Source: JABFRJ01 sp031409695 (GTDB taxonomy: Bacteria > Pseudomonadota > Alphaproteobacteria > Rhizobiales > Hyphomicrobiaceae). Taken from it: a stretch of DNA of 9,682 bases. Both the position numbers and the translations under genes were made by a program. The stretch spans positions 1 to 9,682 of the forward strand of contig JANNXS010000360.1 of the NCBI GenBank assembly GCA_031409695.1, read 5' to 3'. Position 1 is the stretch's first letter, and each line of letters begins with the position of its first letter. Positions 1-6,700 of the stretch are shown here, one piece after another. The notes beneath the pieces are model-generated. The model was not told where the DNA came from and ran no database searches. It saw nothing but the letters and a program-made list of their open reading frames with translations.

Positions 1-1
1 G

Positions 2-67
2 CGGCCGCTGAAGTTTCTGTATCTTTATCGCGCCGACACGTTGCGCCTCCTGGTGCCCAAAAAGTGA
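2..67 (+). CDS. C-terminal fragment of an unidentified protein (5' end outside window)
   Basis: Frame 2 is open from the left edge and ends at TGA 65-67, giving 21 residues that end in LRLLVPKK. The fragment is leucine- and lysine-rich with alternating tyrosines (FLYLYRAD) and carries no diagnostic motif, so no function is offered. It converges on the PAP2 gene, whose stop lies only 12 bases further on, which fits a real gene end at this place. The alternative is a chance open frame, which cannot be excluded over so short a stretch. Confidence 0.45.
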   Translation, partial: RPLKFLYLYRADTLRLLVPKK

Positions 68-79
68 ACTCGGCTTCGG

Positions 80-793
80 TTAGGTTCGGGCGTCGATGGC
101 GCGGTCGACACGGCGGGCAAGCGGCAGGGTCAGGCCTGCGACCAGTGCCATAAGGAGCCCAGCAAACACGACGTCACTGAGGAAATGCCGCCCCTGAAAC
201 ATGCGAATGCTGCCAGCCGTCAGCCCGACTGCGGTCCCGCCTATGATCAGAAGTGGCGCAGTGTGCGGGGCTAGAACGGCGGCGGCTAGAAAAGGAATAA
301 ACGTCGACGCCGTTTCGCCTGAGACGAACGAGCAGCCCCAGGTGCACTGGCCTGATGGCACAAACGCCGGTTTGAAGGTCTTGGTGCCACCGAACTCGGC
401 AATTTCCATTGGTCGCGGGCGGCCAAACGGCGACTTGAACAGACCGTGGGTGACCAACAGCGGCCCGATCATCAGGCAGCCGAGGAGATAGAGCCACGAA
501 ACGCGGGGGCGGCGCAACCAACTCGCGCCACGCAGCGTGCGCCAGAGACCGATGGCCGCAAGTGCCAGACAGGCCACGTAAAAGACCTGGAAAGAAAAGC
601 GCAGCGGTTCCGACCACCACACGAGATGGCCGGAAAAATCGCGGTTACCAGCGTAGGATTGTGCGGCAACCCAGATATCAATGTGGCTCCAACCAACGAA
701 CAACACCGCGAGCGGTAGCGACAGTGCGAGTGCGCCCATCACAAGCCAGCGCGCAACACGATCCTGAGCCGCCATCTGATCGCTTGCCTGCAT
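80..793 (-). CDS. PAP2-family (type 2 phosphatidic acid phosphatase) membrane phosphatase
   Basis: This 237-residue integral membrane protein has about six hydrophobic segments. It carries the PAP2 phosphatase signature: K120-X6-R127-P128 (KSPFGRPRP), and R197-X5-H203-X3-D207 (RMFQGRHFLSD) with the nucleophile-type histidine. The middle motif, usually PSGH, appears as FVSGE (S158, G159, E160), so glutamate stands where histidine is expected; a PSGQ at 146-149 is an alternative alignment. The family removes phosphate from lipid phosphates such as phosphatidate, undecaprenyl pyrophosphate or lipid A 1-phosphate, with the active site on the periplasmic face of the inner membrane. The substrate cannot be decided here. 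A GGGGGGAG stretch lies almost against the ATG at 793, so Met7 (775) is another possible start. The gene stands alone, convergent with the gene fragment at the left edge. Confidence 0.88.
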   Translation of the reverse strand: MQASDQMAAQDRVARWLVMGALALSLPLAVLFVGWSHIDIWVAAQSYAGNRDFSGHLVWWSEPLRFSFQVFYVACLALAAIGLWRTLRGASWLRRPRVSWLYLLGCLMIGPLLVTHGLFKSPFGRPRPMEIAEFGGTKTFKPAFVPSGQCTWGCSFVSGETASTFIPFLAAAVLAPHTAPLLIIGGTAVGLTAGSIRMFQGRHFLSDVVFAGLLMALVAGLTLPLARRVDRAIDART

Positions 794-855
794 GCTCCCC
801 CCGGCATTTGCCAGTTCGGTGCCTGTGCGTTGATTGTGGCACTGTCAAGCCGATC

Positions 856-899
856 CAGGTTGCGGCCGATCCGAGTTCAGGTTGCGGCCGATCCGAGTT
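856..899. repeat. Two perfect tandem copies of a 22-bp unit
   Basis: Bases 856-877 and 878-899 are identical, each running CAGGTTGCGGCCGATCCGAG plus TT. The heptamer GCCGATC also occurs just before, at 849-855. The duplication lies upstream of the PAP2 start on one side and of the small gene at 1135 on the other. It could be a recent slippage product or a doubled protein-binding site; the sequence alone does not tell which. Confidence 0.85.
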
Positions 900-1060
900 G
901 CGACGCTGTCGGCATGTCTTGGCCCGCACGTCGGTGTGGCTGGTGGCTCAATAGTCGGGCAGGTTTGCCGCACCGCCTCGTGTCATGCGCGGGTGCGTTT
1001 ACGCTGAATTGTTGTAGGGGAGAGGCAGGCGCGCGTTCATGCTAGGGAGCGCCGAGCTAG

Positions 1061-1082
1061 ACACAACTTTATGCACACAACT
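1061..1082. repeat. 8-bp direct repeat ACACAACT upstream of the small gene
   Basis: ACACAACT occurs at 1061-1068 and again at 1075-1082, a 14-base period, ending 52 bases before the ATG at 1135. The spacing and position are compatible with a regulator or promoter-proximal site, but no known consensus was recognised. Confidence 0.35.
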
Positions 1083-1134
1083 ATTCGTAACAGTGAGCCG
1101 CCGTGGCGGTGGGTTCGACGGCGTGGGATGAACA

Positions 1135-1404
1135 ATGGGCGACGCAAAAATCAGTTTTGGCCTCGGTGCCGGTCTCGGTGACAGCGATGATAACAGTCTC
1201 AAGGCGCTGGATATGATCCTCGACGCCTGGGAAGTCGGCGCGGAAAGTGGGATTCCGCCTGAAATGATGGCCTATGCGGCGCTGTACACCGCGTTGACGG
1301 ATCTGGTTGCGACCTTTGGCGAGGATAACGTTGCAACCCTCATCGACGGGCTGAAGCCACGGCTGCAACGCGGCGAGTTCACGGTTTACCGATCGACCCA
1401 GTGA
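1135..1404 (+). CDS. Small conserved-looking protein of unknown function (89 aa)
   Basis: ATG 1135 to TGA 1402-1404 encodes 89 residues. Third-position base use is GC-rich like the neighbours, which argues for a real gene. A glycine-rich, acidic N-terminus (FGLGAGLGDSDDN, 8-20) is followed by what look like two or three amphipathic helices. These include IPPEMMAYAALYTALTDL (40-57) and a stretch ending in LIDGLKPRLQRGEF. There is no signal peptide, membrane segment or cysteine. A weak ribosome site (GGGA, 1125-1128) precedes the ATG. The gene is alone, with a divergent gap behind it and a convergent gene 24 bases ahead. I do not recognise the family. Confidence 0.72.
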   Translation: MGDAKISFGLGAGLGDSDDNSLKALDMILDAWEVGAESGIPPEMMAYAALYTALTDLVATFGEDNVATLIDGLKPRLQRGEFTVYRSTQ

Positions 1405-1428
1405 TTTTTGGTCCCTTAATTGCGGACC

Positions 1429-2220
1429 TTATGGTGCCGGATAGAGCGCGTCAGTTCGCCCGGTAAGCCGATAAGCGGCAAGTCCAAAATATTCCCTGGA
1501 TATGGTATCAAACCGACGCAGGCCATCGGGTATGCCACTAAAAACCCGCAGCCAGTCGACCGCCACCGCCGTTCGGTAGTCGACGGGCCAGGCTGTCACG
1601 TTAAAGCCTGCCTGCCGGAAACATCCGATTGCGCGCGGCATGTGCCAAGCCGAGGTCACGAGCAACCACCTTTGGCCCGCCATAGGTTTAACGACATCAC
1701 GGGTGAAGCGCGCGTTCTCGTGCGTTGTCCGCGATCGATCTTCGAGCACGATCCGATCACGCGTGATGCCGAGAGCCTCAAACAGCGCCGTCGCGCGTTC
1801 GGCAGCCGAGATGCGTTCGGCGATCACTGTGCCTGAGCCGCCGGACCAAATCAGTTTGGCTTGCGGATAGCGGCGGGCCAAAGCGATAGCCTCGGTCATG
1901 CGCTCGCCAGCGTCGTTGAGTGACATCAGTTCCCGGATGCCGGGGGCTGTGTCTTCGGCGCCGCCAAGGACGATGATGCCATCAATGCGTGTGGCGCTGA
2001 GGTCCGGACGCGGAAAACGGGCCTCCAACGGGTTGGAGATCAGGTCTGAAGCAGCGGTCAACCCGATCAGTGTCAAGGCGACCACGCTCCCCGTCAACCA
2101 GCGCAAGCCCGCCTGAATGCGCCCAGACCGCACCAGCCAAATGCCAACGCATAGGCCCAGCATCATCAGGCTCGATGGCTGCAGCAAGAACCAGAGGATT
2201 TTAGACAGGTAGAAGAACAT
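1429..2220 (-). CDS. DUF218 / YdcF-ElyC-like membrane-anchored protein
   Basis: The 263-residue product starts with two hydrophobic segments (about 8-30 and 41-57). A DUF218 domain of Rossmann-like type follows, from about 78 to 245. Its hallmarks are visible: IDGIIVLGGAED (79-90), the SGGSG turn (126-130), SRTTHENA (163-170) and LVTSAWHMPRA (187-197). ElyC and SanA, characterised relatives, affect envelope or peptidoglycan-precursor metabolism and vancomycin tolerance, but the biochemical reaction of this family is not settled. Two N-terminal membrane segments followed by the domain match ElyC-type layout, which would place the domain in the periplasm. The start ATG at 2220 has no good Shine-Dalgarno sequence. 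The gene is divergent from the iron-sulfur protein gene and convergent with the small gene at 1135. Confidence 0.88.
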   Translation of the reverse strand: MFFYLSKILWFLLQPSSLMMLGLCVGIWLVRSGRIQAGLRWLTGSVVALTLIGLTAASDLISNPLEARFPRPDLSATRIDGIIVLGGAEDTAPGIRELMSLNDAGERMTEAIALARRYPQAKLIWSGGSGTVIAERISAAERATALFEALGITRDRIVLEDRSRTTHENARFTRDVVKPMAGQRWLLVTSAWHMPRAIGCFRQAGFNVTAWPVDYRTAVAVDWLRVFSGIPDGLRRFDTISREYFGLAAYRLTGRTDALYPAP

Positions 2221-2392
2221 GGGGAGGGGTTATTCGTGTTCGAGTGATGCATGGTTTTTACCGCGCGTTGAGTATCATGGTTATGCCGCGGCGCTGTGAC
2301 GGGTGTTTGCACCGGCCCTCTGGGCAGCCTATGTGTCCGCAGCCGACGTGTCGCCACGCGAGACACACGATGTTGACGTGACCCCGAGCCCC

Positions 2393-4477
2393 ATGACCGC
2401 ACAGCCCGCCGAGACGCTCCCCGCCGAGACGCTCCTTGTCTGTAATTGCCAGCGCACGATGCAAATCGATGGCGCGGCACTCGCTAAGGCGCTTGGCCGC
2501 AATGATCCGCTGACGGTCCATACGGAACTCTGTCGCGGCCAACTCGCGGCCTTCGAGACCGCGCTCGCGACCGGTAAACCGGTGCAGGTCGGTTGCACGC
2601 AGGAAGCGCCACTGTTCCGCGAGGTGGCAGCGGAGAAGGGGCACGTCGAGACTGGACACATGGAGACGGAGCTCCGCTTCACCAACATCCGCGAACGCGC
2701 CGGCTGGACCGCCAGTAAGACCGATACGACAGCGAAGATGGCAGCCTTGCTTGCCGAGGCCATGCACGAGCCAACACCGCCACGCCTCCTGACTCTCACG
2801 TCAAATGGTGTCTGTCTCGTTTACGGACCAGGCCAGATCGCGCTCGACGCGGCGGCGGCCATTGCGGATCGCATGAGCGTGTCTGTGCTCTTGAGCGATC
2901 CCGGCGACGCCTTGCCACCAACGACGGCGGCCGTGCCCATCGCCAAAGGTATCATCCGTAAAGCCGCTGGCCGTCTCGGTGCGTTTGACATCGAAGTGGA
3001 CGGCTACGCGGCCGTGCTGCCGTCGGCGCGTGCAAAGCTTGACTTCGCTTTGGCTCGAAACGGCGCCAAATCCACCTGCGACGTCATTGTTGACCTGTCC
3101 GGACGCACAGCACTGTTCGCCGACAGTGCACGCCGCGACGGCTATCTGCGTGCCGATCCGGCAAAGCCCGGCGCGGTTTGGAAAACGTTGCTTGAGGCAA
3201 CCAACCTGTCCGGTGAGTTTGAAAAGCCGCTCTACGTTGCCTACGATGCCGGCATCTGCGCCCACTCCCGCAGCGCCAAGGTTGGCTGCAGCAAATGCCT
3301 CGAAAGTTGTCCAACGGGTGCCATTGCACCCGACGGCGACCACGTGAAGATCGACCCCGCGCTGTGTGGGGGTTGCGGCATGTGCGCCGCTGTTTGCCCA
3401 ACGGGCGCTGCTTCTTACAGCTATCCGTTGCGCTCAGATGTGTTGGCGCGCATGCAGATTCTGCTCGCCACCTATCGCGGCGCCGGCGGCACACACCCCA
3501 TATTGCTCATTCATGAAGAGCAGCACGGCGGCGCTTTAATCTCAGCGCTTGCCCGGCTTGGCGGCGGTTTACCGCCAAATGTCATCCCGCTGACCTCTCA
3601 TACGGTCACCAGCTTTGGCCATGAGACGCTGGCGGCGGCTTTGGCCCTTGGCGCTCAACAGATTGTCCTTCTGGGGTCACGCGCGCACGGCGATGAAATG
3701 GCTGCATTAAACGATGAAGTGGCCTTGATGCGCGCGTTCTTGACGGGTCTTGGATACGATGGCGATCGCCTGCATGTGCTCTCGACCGATGATCCCGATG
3801 ACCTCGCGACTTTGCTTACAGGCTTGAAATACGGGACCGCCATCGCGCCGCAGGCGTTTTCATTTGCCGGCTCCAAGCGCGAAATCGCGCGCATTGCGCT
3901 TTCGACGCTGCACGCCGCCGCGCCAAACATAGTTGAGCGCATCGCGCTGCCGAAGGGCGCGCCCTACGGCCGCATCGCAATCAAGGCCGAGGGTTGTACG
4001 CTCTGCCTTGCCTGTGTCGGCGCTTGCCCGGCCAATGCTCTTGCCGATGCGCCGGACAAGCCGCAGGTGTCGTTCACCGAGGCTGCGTGCGTGCAATGTG
4101 GTGTCTGCGTTGCGACGTGCCCGGAGCAGGTTATCACGCTGCAGCCTAGCTATGCGTTCAGCCCGACGGCCTTTAACGCGGAGGTGCTGCACAGCGAACA
4201 GCCCTTCCACTGCATCGTGTGCAGCAAGGCCTTTGGCACCAAGGCGATCATCAACAAGGTTGTGGAAAAGCTCAAGGGCCGCCACGCCATGTTCCAGAAC
4301 GAGCAGCAACTGCGCCTCATCCAGATGTGCGACACCTGCCGCATCGTCACGCTGTCAGAAGCTGGCAACGACCCCATGCGCCTCGGCGAACGCCCGCGCG
4401 TCATCACCACGGACGACTATATCGCGGCGCGTGCCGCAAACAAGAAAACACCGACGCCGGATGATTTCTTGAACTGA
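2393..4477 (+). CDS. Multi-cluster [4Fe-4S] ferredoxin-domain protein, formate-dehydrogenase-locus type
   Basis: Numbered from ATG 2393, the product has 694 residues and no signal peptide or membrane segment, so it is probably cytoplasmic. Two double-ferredoxin modules are clear. The first has C289, C299, C302, C306 and C325, C328, C331, C335. The second has C535, C538, C541, C545 and C566, C569, C572, C576. An N-terminal region has VCNCQRTM (C17, C19) plus C47 and C68. A C-terminal region has CxxC pairs C607/C610 and C646/C649, perhaps another metal site. Such a chain of clusters fits electron transfer. From memory, similar proteins sit with DUF3305, DUF3306, TorD and a formate-dehydrogenase-like oxidoreductase in alphaproteobacteria; none is nearby here. 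A longer version from GTG 2303 adds 30 poorly protein-like residues. A 15-bp in-frame duplication (2405-2434) gives PAETL twice near the N-terminus. Neither start has a strong ribosome site. Confidence 0.85.
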   Translation: MTAQPAETLPAETLLVCNCQRTMQIDGAALAKALGRNDPLTVHTELCRGQLAAFETALATGKPVQVGCTQEAPLFREVAAEKGHVETGHMETELRFTNIRERAGWTASKTDTTAKMAALLAEAMHEPTPPRLLTLTSNGVCLVYGPGQIALDAAAAIADRMSVSVLLSDPGDALPPTTAAVPIAKGIIRKAAGRLGAFDIEVDGYAAVLPSARAKLDFALARNGAKSTCDVIVDLSGRTALFADSARRDGYLRADPAKPGAVWKTLLEATNLSGEFEKPLYVAYDAGICAHSRSAKVGCSKCLESCPTGAIAPDGDHVKIDPALCGGCGMCAAVCPTGAASYSYPLRSDVLARMQILLATYRGAGGTHPILLIHEEQHGGALISALARLGGGLPPNVIPLTSHTVTSFGHETLAAALALGAQQIVLLGSRAHGDEMAALNDEVALMRAFLTGLGYDGDRLHVLSTDDPDDLATLLTGLKYGTAIAPQAFSFAGSKREIARIALSTLHAAAPNIVERIALPKGAPYGRIAIKAEGCTLCLACVGACPANALADAPDKPQVSFTEAACVQCGVCVATCPEQVITLQPSYAFSPTAFNAEVLHSEQPFHCIVCSKAFGTKAIINKVVEKLKGRHAMFQNEQQLRLIQMCDTCRIVTLSEAGNDPMRLGERPRVITTDDYIAARAANKKTPTPDDFLN

Positions 4478-4497
4478 TGGCATTCGACAAGGGTCAG

Positions 4498-4536
4498 CGC
4501 GAACCGGCCGGCTTCGGGCAGCGGTTTCGGTTCGCG
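4498..4536. repeat. Inverted repeat between convergent genes
   Basis: CGCGAACCG (4498-4506) pairs perfectly with CGGTTCGCG (4528-4536), and the 21-base loop has some inner GC pairing. It lies between the stops of the iron-sulfur gene (4477) and the EAL gene (4545). Eight A's (4537-4544) follow on the plus strand; read on the minus strand, the T-run comes before the stem. It is therefore not a canonical intrinsic terminator in either direction. It may still protect or end transcripts of both genes. Confidence 0.55.
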
Positions 4537-4544
4537 AAAAAAAA

Positions 4545-6320
4545 TCAGCCCTTGAACTCGCTCGCGAGCACAGGCACGCCGCAATAGAAACCCTGCATAT
4601 AGTCGATGCCCGCGCCGCGCAGAAGTTCAACTGTGCGTTCGTCCTGCACCCATTCAGCAACGGTTTCGATACCGAATGTGCCAGCAAGATCACGGAGCGC
4701 ACGGATGAACACCATATCGTGCGGATCGGTGGCGAGGTTCTTGATGAAGGTCCCGTCAATTTTGACCATGTCGACGTTGAGCAGCTTCAGGTTTTTGAAG
4801 CTCGTATAGCCGGCGCCAAAATCGTCGATGGCAACCTTGCAACCGAGTTCCTTGAGTGTGTCGACGTAGGCGATGGTCTGATCGATATCGCTGATCGCCG
4901 CCGTTTCGGTGATCTCGATGATCAACCGGTTGGTCATCGCCTTGCGCCCGCCGGTCAGCCGGTGCAGCTGCACCAACCACTCGTGGTTGGTCGCCGTCAG
5001 CCCTGAAACGTTGAGGGCCAGCGACAATTTCGGATATCGCTTCAGCAAATCACAAGCAAGATCAAGCGTCCGCTGATCGATCAAACGCGCGAGGCCAAGT
5101 TGCTCGGCGACAGGGATGAATTCGCCCGCTGACGTCACCGAACCATCTGAACGCTCGATGCGCAGCAGGCACTCATAATGCTTGGTTTCGCCGGTTTTGA
5201 GCGACACGATGGGCTGCAGGGCGAGCAGCATGCGATGCTCGTCGAGAGCCGACGTCACCTCATCGGCAACGCGGATATTACGTTTGCGCACCGTGTCTTG
5301 GTTCGGGCTCGGCTCAAAAGCTGTGAAACAATCGTTGCGTCCGCGCTTGGATTTATCGAGTGCTTGTAAGGCGTGGCTGATGGCGTGGGTCGCAGCCGTC
5401 GCCTGATCGGGGACGAGCACGCCACCGATCGAGACCGTCGCCGACAGCGGGCAGGCCGCTGTTTGAATGGTTGCGTCCCGCACGGCCTTCATGAAGCGTT
5501 CAGCGGCGGTACGCATGGCGCCGGCGCCGCAATCGTTCAAAATGATGCCGAATTTGTTGGACGAGTAACGCCCAAGTGTATCGCCGCCGCGCAGTTTGGT
5601 CTTCACCGTGCGGGCGACGGCCGATAGCACCTCGTCGCCGATGTCGAAGCCGAAGGTTTCGTTGATCAGCGCGAGATTGTTTACAGCCACCATCAGGAAC
5701 GCGCACGTCTGACGCGACCGCGCGGACCGTTCGACGATGGCATCGAGCGCTTCCGTCAAGCGGATGCGGTTCAGCTGTCCCGTGAGTTCATCATGGTCCG
5801 AGCGATACAGGAGTCGCTGTTCCTCTTGATAGCGATCGTTGATGACCCGGATTACGCCGCGGGCGCGCACGGGCTTGCCATCGGGGCCGGGCCACCAGCG
5901 GCCATGATCCTCAAGCCACATGGACGTTTCACTGCGCCGGCCGCCTGGCATGAAGCGATACTGGACGCGATAGGGCGTACCCGTTGTCGTGCTGTCTGCC
6001 GTGGCACCTGCAATCTCCGTGTGGCGCCGGCCAATATGCTCAGGCGCAATAAGGAATTGGAACGCCTGACCCGTCGCGATTTCGCTGCCCTGACTGACGC
6101 CAAGAACCGCGCGGGCGTTGTGTTCCCAGGAGATGTTATCGCTCGCGATATCCCACAGATAAGCCGTTTCCTGAACTGCCGAGAGGATGCCAACGAGATC
6201 AAGGGCCTCGCCCTCAACGGGGACGGGTGCGGCGGCCGCGTCATTGACCGCTGGCCATGCGTGCCAATCGGCGTCGGTGGCGCCAAGTTCGGGCAAAGCC
6301 GTATCCTGTTGACCCGTCAC
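4545..6320 (-). CDS. PAS-GGDEF-EAL protein, probable cyclic-di-GMP phosphodiesterase
   Basis: From GTG 6320 the product has 591 residues: a PAS-like sensor (about 40-167), a GGDEF domain (about 174-332) and an EAL domain (about 352-587). No membrane segment is seen. The GGDEF active-site motif reads SSNKF (253-257), so diguanylate cyclase activity is very unlikely. The EAL site looks complete: E383 (ECLLR), N437 (NVSG), E469, D499-D500 (DDFGAGYTSF), K520, E552, E556 and Q576 (MQGF). The expected role is cyclic-di-GMP breakdown, with PAS and the dead GGDEF domain as sensors. The frame stays open upstream to a TTG at 6464 and an ATG at 6428. Those extra residues are cysteine-rich with atypical codons and overlap a long hairpin, so GTG 6320, preceded by GGAA at good spacing, is preferred. 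Which start is used remains uncertain. Confidence 0.88.
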   Translation of the reverse strand: MTGQQDTALPELGATDADWHAWPAVNDAAAAPVPVEGEALDLVGILSAVQETAYLWDIASDNISWEHNARAVLGVSQGSEIATGQAFQFLIAPEHIGRRHTEIAGATADSTTTGTPYRVQYRFMPGGRRSETSMWLEDHGRWWPGPDGKPVRARGVIRVINDRYQEEQRLLYRSDHDELTGQLNRIRLTEALDAIVERSARSRQTCAFLMVAVNNLALINETFGFDIGDEVLSAVARTVKTKLRGGDTLGRYSSNKFGIILNDCGAGAMRTAAERFMKAVRDATIQTAACPLSATVSIGGVLVPDQATAATHAISHALQALDKSKRGRNDCFTAFEPSPNQDTVRKRNIRVADEVTSALDEHRMLLALQPIVSLKTGETKHYECLLRIERSDGSVTSAGEFIPVAEQLGLARLIDQRTLDLACDLLKRYPKLSLALNVSGLTATNHEWLVQLHRLTGGRKAMTNRLIIEITETAAISDIDQTIAYVDTLKELGCKVAIDDFGAGYTSFKNLKLLNVDMVKIDGTFIKNLATDPHDMVFIRALRDLAGTFGIETVAEWVQDERTVELLRGAGIDYMQGFYCGVPVLASEFKG

Positions 6321-6378
6321 GTTTCGCGTTCCGTGGTGAGGAAGTACATCACATGCTGCGGTCCATACCCTGGTGATG

Positions 6379-6428
6379 ATGCAGAACTCTATCGAAAAAC
6401 CGCAACGGCATTTTCCGAAGTTCTGCAT
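6379..6428 (-). promoter_or_regulatory. Long imperfect hairpin in the leader of the EAL gene
   Basis: ATGCAGAACT (6379-6388) is the exact reverse complement of AGTTCTGCAT (6419-6428). Inside, TCGAAAA (6392-6398) pairs with TTTTCCGA (6411-6418, one bulge), and CCG/CGG (6400-6402, 6406-6408) close a CAA triloop. The 50 bases can thus fold almost end to end. If translation starts at GTG 6320, this is a 5' untranslated element about 60 bases upstream. It could be an RNA control structure or a dyad operator. Confidence 0.5.
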
Positions 6429-6471
6429 GGGCCTGCCCCACGCTCCTGACAAGGTTAAAGCCAATTTGCTA

Positions 6472-6487
6472 AGAACTGTTAAAGTTC
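6472..6487. promoter_or_regulatory. Small dyad GAACT-N5-AGTTC in the EAL/glcF divergent region
   Basis: GAACT (6473-6477) and AGTTC (6483-6487) form an inverted repeat around GTTAA. The same AGAACT/AGTTCT hexamer forms part of the hairpin arms at 6383-6388 and 6419-6424. GTTAAAG also recurs 24 bases apart (6454-6460, 6478-6484). The recurrence suggests an operator shared by the two divergent genes. The regulator is unknown. Confidence 0.3.
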
Positions 6488-6655
6488 GCTTTCGTTTGGC
6501 GGCACCGCAACTCCATCCGTGCGTTGCCGCCTCGGCCTGGCGTCTGACCCGTCGGCACGGCGTTTGGCCCGGCGCGATGGCGAAGCTGCGCCTCTACGCC
6601 GCTTGCCATGGTGGTTGACCTGCCGCATGACAACTCAGGCGACAGTCGCGGAAGT

Positions 6656-6685
6656 CTGGGTCAAATCTGGCTGGGTCAAATTTGG
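6656..6685. repeat. Tandem 15-bp repeat just upstream of glcF
   Basis: CTGGGTCAAATCTGG (6656-6670) is followed directly by CTGGGTCAAATTTGG (6671-6685), one mismatch in 15. It ends 15 bases before the glcF ATG. It may be a doubled binding site in the leader or a slippage duplication. Translating it as an N-terminal extension of GlcF gives a repeated LGQIW, unlike any GlcF. Confidence 0.6.
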
Positions 6686-6700
6686 GACGCAGAGCTAAAG

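Larger units (their letters stand above)
794..1134. other. Gene-free gap between the PAP2 gene and the small gene at 1135
   Basis: This 341-base stretch must hold the promoters of two divergent genes. It contains a 22-bp tandem duplication (856-899), an 8-bp direct repeat (1061-1082) and a relaxed DnaA-box-like TTATGCACA (1069-1077). No reading frame in it looks coding. I see no convincing -35/-10 pair and no tRNA or sRNA fold. Confidence 0.6.

Noticed and set aside
1069..1077. Relaxed DnaA box TTATGCACA upstream of the small gene
   Set aside because: It fits only the loose consensus and stands alone, so chance is a sufficient explanation.
1410..1428. GGTCC/GGACC dyad between the convergent genes at 1404 and 1429 as a terminator
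   Set aside because: The stem is only 5 bp and the T-run comes before it on the plus strand, with A's after it on the minus strand, so it does not fit an intrinsic terminator.
2303..2392. N-terminal extension of the iron-sulfur protein from GTG 2303
   Set aside because: The 30 residues look unlike the rest of the protein and have no clear ribosome site; ATG 2393 starts just before the first cysteine motif. It remains possible.
2303..4472. Long overlapping reading frames on both strands inside the large genes
   Set aside because: These are frame shadows expected in GC-rich DNA: they have arginine- and alanine-rich low-complexity products and no domains.
6321..6464. N-terminal extension of the EAL protein from TTG 6464 or ATG 6428
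   Set aside because: Codons such as TTA, AGG and ATA and many cysteines are out of keeping with the rest, and the stretch holds a long hairpin, so it reads as leader sequence.
6608..6700. Longer GlcF from ATG 6608
   Set aside because: The extra residues translate the 15-bp tandem repeat, while MQTNFTP at 6701 is the usual GlcF start.
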